A stretch of 12,709 bases of DNA from Chloroflexota bacterium. GTDB lineage: Bacteria > Chloroflexota > Anaerolineae > Anaerolineales > Villigracilaceae. The notes beneath the pieces were generated by a model. That model was not told the DNA's origin, ran no database searches, and saw only the letters and a program-made list of their open reading frames with translations. Where the stretch lies: NCBI GenBank assembly GCA_021823555.1, contig JAKANW010000031.1, positions 1 to 12,709 of the forward strand, given 5' to 3'. Positions 1 to 4,896 of this stretch are shown here, piece after piece; position 1 is the first letter of the stretch, and the number at the start of each line of letters is the position of its first letter. A program made the position numbers and the translations under genes.

Positions 1-1
1 T

Positions 2-1408
2 GAACTTACTCGTAGTCTCTTCATCAAGAATGCGCTAAAAAGCCGCTATCCACAACTGGCTATATTTATCGTTATGTTGGCGGGATATGTCTTTGCCATT
101 CTTGCGGGACTCATCGGTACACCTGTCGGAAGTCATAATTTCAGCATTGTCTTCGTGTGGATTGCGTGGTGGGCTATCCTTATTCTCGTTGCCGTTCCAT
201 TTGTCGGGCGCGGCTGGTGCGCAGTCTGTCCGATCCCGCTCCCCGGTGAATGGCTTCAACGCGGCGCGATATTACGCCCTCTGAGTGCTGAGCTTGCCGT
301 CTCGCACCGTCGTCCACAGGATCGCTCCGCTGATGCTCGCGGCACGAACGGTGTCGAAGCATCGAAGCGGCAGTCGAAGGGCAGATGGCTCAATTTGCGC
401 TGGCCGAAATTCCTGCGCAACATCTGGTTGCAGAATATTTCATTTCTTCTGCTTGCATTATTCAGCAGCGTCCTGCTTACCACACCGAATATTACAGGAA
501 TCGTTCTAGCGGCGATGTTATTCGTGGCAATCGGACTAAGCACAATCTTCGAGCGCCGCGCCTTTTGCCGTTATCTGTGTCCCGTTGGCGGATTCATTGG
601 CCTATATTCCCAAGTCGCGCCAATCGAATTGCGCATCAAAAACAAACAGGTCTGTGTGACCTGCGAAGGCAAGCCCTGTTACAACGGCTCTTCAAATGGT
701 TATGGTTGTCCGTGGGATGTTTTCCCTGGAGGTTTATCCAAAAACACCTATTGCGGGTTGTGCATGGAATGTGTCCGTACCTGCCCGCACGACAACATCG
801 CGATAAACCTTCGTCCCTTCTCTGCCGACCTTGTCAAACCATCCATAAGAATAGATGAAGCCTTCAAAGCCTTCATTATGCTCGGCTCTGCGATGATTTA
901 TGCGGGCGTATTGCTTGGTCCGTGGGGAGTGCTCAAAGATGCGGCATATAACGTTGGAACAAGTTATTGGTTTTTATATGCCGTTGTATTTCTCGCAATT
1001 ATCTTCGTCATTCTTCCAGGTTTCTTTACACTTGGCATTCTACAAACAAACGGCAACCTCCCCCTCGATCAACGATTTGCTTCCCTCGCAACCGCCCTTA
1101 TTCCTCTCGGCTTGATGTTCTGGGTTGCCTTCAGTTTATCCTTCGTCCTGACCAATGCGTCATACATTCTCGCCGCGCTCTCCGACCCGCTCGGCCTCGG
1201 TTGGAATCTCTTTGGCGCAGCAAACGCCGCGTGGCAACCCATGCTCACACCCTTTCTTGCACCTGCACAGACTCTCGCGCTCGTTGGCGGTTTAATCTGG
1301 TCCGCGCACACGGCACAGAAAGCCGCGGGGGAAGCGCGGGTGTCGCCTATCCCTGTCATCATGTATTGCTTTGTTGCCACACTGATCATGCTCCGGTTAT
1401 TGCTATGA
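2..1408 (+). CDS. Polytopic 4Fe-4S membrane protein, NapH/NosR/CcoG-like (5' partial)
   Basis: This is probably a membrane quinol- or ferredoxin-linked electron-transfer subunit. The frame is open from position 2 with no stop, so the true start lies upstream. An ATG at 74 falls inside the first hydrophobic helix and is unlikely to be the start. About eight hydrophobic segments are visible. Cysteine motifs run in order: CxxCP (codon 218), CxxxCP (566-580), CxxC...C...CPW (from 653), and a ferredoxin-type CxxCxxCxxxCP (752-784). Paired CP motifs between helices plus ferredoxin clusters are typical of the NapH/NosR/CcoG group. The gene overlaps the CuA-cytochrome gene by ATGA, so the two are probably translationally coupled. 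A nosH-like role in a clade II N2O-reductase cluster is possible, but nosZ is not in view. A hydrophilic, Arg/Ser-rich stretch at about 281-381 looks like a repeat-derived insertion. Confidence 0.85.
   Translation, partial: ELTRSLFIKNALKSRYPQLAIFIVMLAGYVFAILAGLIGTPVGSHNFSIVFVWIAWWAILILVAVPFVGRGWCAVCPIPLPGEWLQRGAILRPLSAELAVSHRRPQDRSADARGTNGVEASKRQSKGRWLNLRWPKFLRNIWLQNISFLLLALFSSVLLTTPNITGIVLAAMLFVAIGLSTIFERRAFCRYLCPVGGFIGLYSQVAPIELRIKNKQVCVTCEGKPCYNGSSNGYGCPWDVFPGGLSKNTYCGLCMECVRTCPHDNIAINLRPFSADLVKPSIRIDEAFKAFIMLGSAMIYAGVLLGPWGVLKDAAYNVGTSYWFLYAVVFLAIIFVILPGFFTLGILQTNGNLPLDQRFASLATALIPLGLMFWVAFSLSFVLTNASYILAALSDPLGLGWNLFGAANAAWQPMLTPFLAPAQTLALVGGLIWSAHTAQKAAGEARVSPIPVIMYCFVATLIMLRLLL
281..381 (+). 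repeat. Putative repeat-derived insertion inside the 4Fe-4S protein gene
   Basis: Between two hydrophobic segments the protein has about 34 low-complexity hydrophilic residues rich in R, S, A and Q. The DNA contains CTGAGC at 288-293 and GTGTCGAAGC near 350, words related to the dispersed repeat at 1807-1824 and 4511-4527. This suggests a short palindromic repeat tolerated in frame in a loop. It is inferred from word sharing only. Confidence 0.35.
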
Positions 1409-2412
1409 AACGCTCGGAACTCCTCTCACGCATTTTGATAACGGCGGCAATTATCGGGGCGGTCGGAACGCCGCTGTTTTTCTGGGCGCGCTCGCCGCTC
1501 ATCCATGCGCGCATTGCCGAAGATGGCGGATGGAGTCCAGATGTCATCCAGGCGGAGGCCGGCCAGCCGCTTCATTTGAGTCTTACGTCAGATGACGTCG
1601 TTCACGGCTTTGCTGTCGGCCAAATGGATATGCAAAGCGTGGACGTTCTGCCTGGCAAGGTGACCGACATTACTTTGAATTTTGACAAGCCTGGAATTTA
1701 CACGTTTTACTGCACGCGCTGGTGTGGACTCAATCACTGGCGGATGCGCGGCGTGATTGAAGTCAGCGGTTCAAATGCGGAGCCTCAGCCTGCTTCCACG
1801 CCTGTACTGAGCGAAGTCGAGGCGCCGCTCTATGTTTCCCTCGGCCTCGACATTGATGCGCCGCATGACGCGCCGATTGTTCCAGGCATTCAGCCGTCAG
1901 CGCTCAGCGGTCAGCAACTCGCAACCGATTTACCAATCTCCTCATTGATCAATCCCGATTTCTATCGTACAAATTCACCTTACCAATTATTTCAAGATTT
2001 GAATTCAACAAATTTGAATGATTCTGAAAAATGGGATGTCGTCAGTTACATCTGGCAATCGAACACTTCACCCGAATCTCTCGCAAAGGGGCAAAAGCTC
2101 TACGCCCAAAACTGCGCCGCCTGTCACGGCGAGAACGGCGCGGGCGATGGAGTCTTTGCGGATGATCTGAAGGCTGCGGGAGAATCATCCAAGCAAACGA
2201 TGGCAGGTGCGCAGAACATGACAAGGCAGACTCCTGCCGACTTTACAGACCCAACTCGAATGCTCGACGCAAGCCCTGCGTTATTGCAAGGCAAAATCCT
2301 GCGCGGTGGCATGGGCACAGGCATGCCGATGTGGGGTTCGATTTTTACCGAAGACCAAATCTGGGATTTGATTGCATATTTGTATTCATTCCAGTTCGAA
2401 TATCATAACTGA
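1405..2412 (+). CDS. Membrane-anchored CuA cupredoxin fused to cytochrome c
   Basis: The ATG at 1405 overlaps the upstream stop (ATGA) and gives 335 residues. An N-terminal anchor helix (about 10-28) places the rest outside the membrane. A cytochrome-oxidase-subunit-II-like cupredoxin follows. H67 sits in a DDVVH context, and the CuA motif CxxxCxxxHxxM is complete (C103, C107, H111, M114), so a binuclear copper centre is predicted. After a linker (about 121-145), residues 146-225 resemble the shell of a cytochrome c domain without any CxxCH. The last domain (about 226-335) has one haem site, CAACH at 237-241, with M307 or M309 as probable axial ligand. Electron flow quinol > Fe-S protein > haem/CuA > terminal reductase is plausible. 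It is not a standard CoxB because only one anchor helix is seen. A NosC-like donor or an alternative oxidase subunit are the main options. Confidence 0.85.
   Translation: MKRSELLSRILITAAIIGAVGTPLFFWARSPLIHARIAEDGGWSPDVIQAEAGQPLHLSLTSDDVVHGFAVGQMDMQSVDVLPGKVTDITLNFDKPGIYTFYCTRWCGLNHWRMRGVIEVSGSNAEPQPASTPVLSEVEAPLYVSLGLDIDAPHDAPIVPGIQPSALSGQQLATDLPISSLINPDFYRTNSPYQLFQDLNSTNLNDSEKWDVVSYIWQSNTSPESLAKGQKLYAQNCAACHGENGAGDGVFADDLKAAGESSKQTMAGAQNMTRQTPADFTDPTRMLDASPALLQGKILRGGMGTGMPMWGSIFTEDQIWDLIAYLYSFQFEYHN
1807..1824 (+). repeat. Dispersed repeat word within the CuA-cytochrome linker
   Basis: CTGAGCGAAGTCGAGGCG closely matches CTGAGCCTGTCGAGGCG at 4511-4527 inside the MITE-like element, differing by a few bases and 1 nt of length. 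In the gene it encodes part of the Pro/Ser/Glu linker just after the cupredoxin domain, where an insertion would be tolerated. Confidence 0.45.
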
Positions 2413-2421
2413 GGAGGCTCT

Positions 2422-2886
2422 ATGAACAAGAAACATCGAAGGCAAAAGCAAAAGAAAAGTTTTCCCTGGGTACTCTTAGCCTTTGGCAGTGTTCTCATTG
2501 TTGCCGCAATATTCCTCTTCGCCAATCAGGGCGGCGGAGATGGCAGTGGGACGCCGTCCATTGCGGTGGATCAACAGAAAATTGATTACGGTGATGTGAA
2601 ATTCGGCGTCAATAAAACCTTTGCCATCAAAGTCACCAATACAGGCGATGGCACGCTGCGATTCAAGGAAGACCCCTACATCGAAGTCGTGGAGGGGTGC
2701 TGACCGCCTCAATTGACCATCGGTTCGATGGTACTCAAGCCCGGCGAAAGCACAATCGTTCAATCCAGCGTCTTTATGATGCACGAAGGCATGGACGGTC
2801 CACATAACTTTGCGGTTCACCTCAAAACAAATGACCCCAACAATCCGGATTTGATCGTAAACGTATTATCGAATTGGATTCCATAA
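2422..2886 (+). CDS. Candidate selenoprotein: membrane-anchored Ig-like (DUF1573-type) protein with GCUPP motif
   Basis: The start is fixed by GAGGAGG at 2411-2417, 4 nt before ATG, 9 bp after the cytochrome gene. Reading the in-frame TGA at 2701-2703 as selenocysteine gives 154 residues ending at TAA 2884-2886. A basic N-terminus and one helix (about 14-34) anchor it. Residues 46-84 match the DUF1573/ASPM-SPD2-Hydin Ig-like fold (IDYGDVKFG, then KVTNTGDGTLRF). U94 follows C93 in G-C-U-P-P, a place where a Cys pair would be natural. Past the TGA the frame stays coding-like: a VLKPGE turn typical of these folds, then M119 M120 H121 x G123 M124 x3 H128 and KTNDPNNPDL. Stopping at the TGA would give a 93-residue protein lacking half the fold. 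An extracytoplasmic thiol/selenol or copper-handling role fits the operon; this is inference. Alternatives are a recent nonsense mutation or a sequencing error. Confidence 0.8.
2701..2738 (+). promoter_or_regulatory. Candidate bacterial SECIS element
   Basis: The TGA is followed by 18 nt, then an apical loop GGUUC (2722-2726) closed by a perfect 6-bp stem (2716-2721 ACCATC with 2727-2732 GATGGT). Three lower pairs (2713-2715 TTG with 2736-2738 CAA) form across a 3-nt bulge. Bacterial SECIS elements lie just 3' of the UGA, with a conserved G/GU in the apical loop about 16-37 nt downstream. In E. coli fdhF, as I recall it, GGU also begins 18 nt after the UGA. Confidence 0.7.
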
Positions 2887-2895
2887 GTCACGACG

Positions 2896-2945
2896 AATCG
2901 AAACAGCGGCCTGTTTTTAAGAACAGGCCGCTGTTTCGATTGTTT
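2896..2945 (+). terminator. Strong hairpin terminator after the selenoprotein gene
   Basis: A perfect 20-bp inverted repeat (2896-2915 with 2922-2941) with a 6-nt loop lies 10 bp past the TAA at 2884-2886. Only GTTT follows, so the U-tract is weak. That it comes after 2886 rather than after 2703 supports translation and transcription running past the TGA. Confidence 0.75.
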
Positions 2946-2950
2946 AACCG

Positions 2951-3137
2951 TTAGACTGATATCGGTTCCCTGCTCGTATGTTGCAGGCAGAACCGGGTTT
3001 TGCAGAGCTGCGCCCGCGCCAGCAGGCAAAACGACTTGGCGAGAGGGCCGGAAAGGGGGTTTGTTTCGTTCCGTACATGATCTCTTTAGCAACGATTTTT
3101 CGATCGTGAGGGATGAACCGTCGAGGATAATGGTCAT
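2951..3137 (-). pseudogene. Remnant of an aromatic amino-acid (histidine-type) ammonia-lyase N-terminus
   Basis: AGGAG (3150-3146) lies 8 nt before an ATG at 3137. The first codons read MTIILDGSSLTIEK, which resembles the start of HutH/PAL-family lyases. A +1/-1 shift then gives KEIMYGT..TPFPALS, comparable to the family's YGxNTGFGxLS segment. A third frame gives an L..QHTS.EPIS stretch similar to the LxxxLxxSHxxGxGxPLS segment. About 40 codons between the first two blocks are missing, and the family's MIO (ASG) active-site region and the rest (about 500 residues in intact enzymes) are absent. It is therefore a heavily decayed 5' fragment that kept its promoter and ribosome site. The assignment rests on short motif matches by eye, so it is moderate at best. 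A small unrelated ORF cannot be excluded. Confidence 0.45.
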
Positions 3138-3180
3138 GGGCAATTCTCCTGTGTGGGATTTGCGTTATTGCAGCCCTCGT

Positions 3181-3235
3181 AAAACAAAATGCCCGCCGCC
3201 AGGGTGAGGGGGGCACCCTAGCGACGGACAGGCAT
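3181..3235 (-). terminator. Leader hairpin with U-tract (attenuator-like) ahead of the lyase remnant
   Basis: On the - strand, 3235-3214 pairs with 3206-3189 in a long GC-rich stem with G-U pairs and one 4-nt bulge. It is followed directly by TTTTGTTTT (3189-3181). This is a textbook intrinsic terminator shape, lying between a promoter (3264-3236) and the start codon at 3137. It could be an attenuator or riboswitch expression platform, though little room exists upstream for an aptamer. It might also terminate + strand transcripts. Confidence 0.55.
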
Positions 3236-3264
3236 ATTTTACACGATACTTTACAAAATTCCAA
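3236..3264 (-). promoter_or_regulatory. Sigma70-type promoter for the leader and lyase remnant
   Basis: On the - strand, -35 TTGGAA (3264-3259), a 17-nt spacer, and -10 TAAAAT (3241-3236). A transcript would begin at about 3229, at the edge of the leader hairpin. Confidence 0.55.
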
Positions 3265-3331
3265 GCGTTTGCAAGAACCTGCTGCACTGCATGGATGAGG
3301 CTGCCCGTGATACGAGTGCACAATCACTGGT

Positions 3332-3672
3332 CTAACGTATCCCAAATAACGTCCTGGACAGAATCAATGTGATCCACACGTCATCGTTCCAGAAGCGCAA
3401 TACTTTGTGTCCTTTGGATTCCAGGAACGTGGTTCCCTCTGCATCGTATTCCTCCTGCTCCACGTGTTGGCTTCCACCAGTTCAATGATGAGCTTCTTGC
3501 GCGGGGCGCAGAAGTCCACAACGTAATTGCCGATTGCATGTTGTGTGCGAAAATGGACATCGCCCATGTGGTGAGCGCGCAGGTGAGACCACAGCTTTTC
3601 CTCTGCGGGAGTCATGTTACAGCGCAATTCTTTGGCGCGGACAACGATTTTCGGGGTTGTGCGTTTATGCAT
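3332..3672 (-). pseudogene. DUF559 (Vsr-like fold) endonuclease-type protein, single-base frameshift
   Basis: The N-terminal half, from ATG 3672, has the DUF559 signature: AKELRCNMTPAEEKLWSHLR, FRTQHAIGNYVVDF, then KKLIIEL. After GAACTGG the frame breaks. In the next frame the family continues: HVEQEEYDAEG, ESKGHKVLRFWNDDV, and a final LFGIR, stopping at TAG (3334-3332). Restoring one A between 3476 and 3477 turns GGTGGAAGC into the family's L-D-G-x-Q-H context and gives about 113 residues, the usual DUF559 length. The lost base falls in the codon of the Asp of the ELDG motif, likely a metal-binding residue of this PD-(D/E)xK-like fold. An upstream GTG at 3687 is an alternative start. A sequencing error could restore an intact gene. 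The neighbouring remnants are restriction-modification related, which suits a nuclease. Confidence 0.8.
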
Positions 3673-3681
3673 TCGCCCCCC

Positions 3682-3778
3682 CACCACCTTGATATCTTTC
3701 TCCGTCAGCCCATATCATCCCCGCCATAGGTCCCCGAGGAGGGCAGGGGGCAACTCATAGACCAGAATATCAATTGCC
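3682..3778 (-). pseudogene. Second C-terminal remnant of a type II DNA methyltransferase (copy B)
   Basis: In one frame the sequence reads KAIDILVYEL, twelve foreign codons including TGA, then YGLTEKDIKVV. Without the twelve codons this is the typical VYELYGLTEEEI tail of Eco57I-like methyltransferases, also seen in copy A (4017-4283). Identity to copy A includes TCAGCCCATA and CAACTCATAGACC on the + strand, separated only by the 36-bp insertion 3715-3750. The frame runs on into the DUF559 remnant. Only about 20 residues of homology remain. Confidence 0.65.
3715..3750. other. 36-bp insertion splitting methyltransferase remnant B
   Basis: Copy A joins AGCCCATA directly to CAACTCATAGACC at 4051-4071. 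Copy B has exactly 36 extra bases at that junction, G/C-rich with a CCCCGAGGAGGG core. The insertion is a multiple of three but brings a TGA (- strand 3717-3715). No clear terminal repeat or target duplication is visible. Confidence 0.6.
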
Positions 3779-4012
3779 TTATTTGTTGTCGCGTTCTTCC
3801 GTTTCACCCTGTTCCATCTGTAGTTCTCTCTGCTTGGATGGACAGTGTTTATCAGAATACGAACAAAATACACAACAATCCCCTTCCTTCGGACGCAGGA
3901 TTGCACCGCAACTGGCGCACTGATAAAAGATGACTCAGGTATCAGGCGGCATTTGCTCGCTTTTGGCAAAGCCGCACTGCGGACAGGTGATAATGGCGTT
4001 CAGTTCTATCAT
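3779..4012 (-). CDS. GDCCVxC-family small (seleno)protein with in-frame TGA as Sec26
   Basis: ATG at 4012 is preceded by GAAGGA with 8 nt spacing and starts 4 nt after the methyltransferase remnant's stop. The frame reads MIELNAIITCPQCGFAKSEQ, MPPDT, then TGA (3937-3935), then VIFYQCASCGAILRPKEG, DCCVFCSYSDKHCP and a charged tail, ending TAA at 3781-3779 (77 residues). The family is recognised by GDCCVFCSY, a C-P-x-C-G zinc-ribbon-like start (C10, C13) and the YxCxxC pair (C32, C35). Family members I recall have Cys where TGA stands (D-A-C-x-F-F-Y against D-T-U-V-I-F-Y), and selenocysteine forms are recognised for this family. Function is unknown; thiol/metal binding is likely, and such genes can sit near heavy-metal resistance loci. 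The frame after the TGA is intact over 51 codons, which argues against decay, although the neighbours are pseudogenes. Confidence 0.8.
3893..3937 (-). promoter_or_regulatory. Candidate bacterial SECIS element of the GDCCVxC gene
   Basis: After the TGA and 27 nt, an apical GGU (3907-3905) is closed by UUGC (3911-3908) with GCAA (3904-3901). A 2-nt bulge, CAG (3914-3912) with CUG (3898-3896), a bulged C (3915) and GCG (3918-3916) with CGU (3895-3893) extend the stem. The distance and GGU loop agree with bacterial SECIS rules and with the element at 2701-2738. Confidence 0.6.
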
Positions 4013-4016
4013 TGTC

Positions 4017-4283
4017 TTATCCTTCAACTAATCTTATTTCTTCCTCGCTCAGCCCATACAACTCATAGACCCTCTTATCAATCTCCCCATCATCCACGGA
4101 CTTGATCTGCTTATCCAGCGACCGGGCGCGGTCGAGATCGTCCTCGGGCCGCACGGGCTGGCGCTCTTTTTGCAGAGCCAGCATTTGCTCGACCAGCTTG
4201 ACAATCTCATCGTGCGCGGATTTTTCGGCAGGTTTGGCAAAGTCAATGCGGCGGATGGGAATCTTCACTACATCTTGCTGAAA
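4017..4283 (-). pseudogene. C-terminal fragment of an Eco57I-like type II DNA methyltransferase (copy A)
   Basis: The open frame begins after a TGA at 4286-4284 and reads KIPIRRIDFAKPAEKSAHDE, then IVKLVEQMLALQ, and ends in VYELYGLSEEEIRLVEG and TAA (4019-4017). This is the characteristic C-terminal tail of Eco57I/type IIG methylases, which are usually near 1000 residues. About 85 remain, with no catalytic NPPY or AdoMet-binding part, so it is a truncated relic. A GTG at 4268 would allow translation of the fragment. Its last codons contain the ribosome site of the GDCCVxC gene, so translation of the relic may still couple to that gene. Confidence 0.75.
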
Positions 4284-4896
4284 TCATCTCAATCTTCCGC
4301 GTTAAACTTTATCCTGTTCCCTGGCTCTGCATCGTTGCGAGTCGAAGTAATTCATATTTTAGCATGTCTCTGGACTGCTGCATGCAGGTCACGTTTGAGG
4401 AGTGACTACATTGCCGGCGCATTAGGGCAATCGCATTTGGATTTTTTCACAACCGAAAATGAGCGAAAGTTGTCATTGCGAGGGCTGGTGGTCGAGTAGG
4501 CGGCCTCGCGCTGAGCCTGTCGAGGCGTCTTCCGCCGTATCGAGACCCAACCCGAAGCAATCTCCCTTTTTAATGGGCAAAAACATGCTTTCAGGAATTG
4601 CCTCGTTCGCCGGGGAACGCTCACTCGCAATGACATCGTTATTTTAGCGATTGCCCTGCTGGCGTGTCGGTCAGGTTGGCAGCCCCGCCCGGTTTCATGG
4701 TGCGCTAACTGATCTATCCGGTATGGACACTAATTTAGCCAGTGGGCGCACCGGTTTGGTTGATGGGCATACCGATCTTGCAATAAAAATATAATGTGTT
4801 TTGTATTGATGGATTGCCCTGTTCATGTTATGAGGAAGATATTGGTTTTGGTGTCTCTTGCCTCCCTCAATAGGCAAGACCAGATCGAGGTGCATG
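4284..4896. other. Intergenic region without a credible gene
   Basis: The short frames here lack family features. The stretch holds a 165-bp MITE-like element (4471-4635) and, nearer the sensor gene, an isolated TATAAT at 4790-4795 without a matching -35. Nothing else is recognised in 4290-4470 or 4640-4780. Confidence 0.6.
4471..4635. mobile_element. MITE-like element with 12-bp terminal inverted repeats
   Basis: TGTCATTGCGAG at 4471-4482 is perfectly inverted as CTCGCAATGACA at 4624-4635, bounding 165 bp with no coding capacity. The interior carries a CTGAGCCTGTCGAGGCG word (4511-4527) shared with the linker of the CuA-cytochrome gene. Elements ending in this TCATTGCGAG motif are, from memory, common dispersed repeats in several bacterial phyla. 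No target-site duplication is evident. Confidence 0.7.

Noticed and set aside
967..1404. Longer start for the CuA-cytochrome gene within the 4Fe-4S gene
   Set aside because: It would add about 146 residues read out of frame from a well-supported gene. ATG 1405 gives a proper N-terminal anchor and an ATGA overlap.
2422..2703. Normal 93-residue protein ending at the TGA
   Set aside because: It would end in mid-fold next to Cys, leave a coding-like downstream frame unexplained, and put the stop 193 bp before the terminator hairpin.
3181..3235. Assignment of the leader hairpin to a known riboswitch class
   Set aside because: It has a terminator shape, but no aptamer core I can recognise and little transcribed sequence upstream.
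3715..3717. A third in-frame TGA (- strand) in methyltransferase remnant B, as another selenocysteine
   Set aside because: The TGA lies inside the 36-bp insertion absent from copy A, in a decayed fragment, and replaces no Cys.
4790..4795. TATAAT as the promoter of the giant sensor gene
   Set aside because: No matching -35 at 16-18 nt and about 100 bp to the start in an A/T-rich patch; too weak to list as a promoter.
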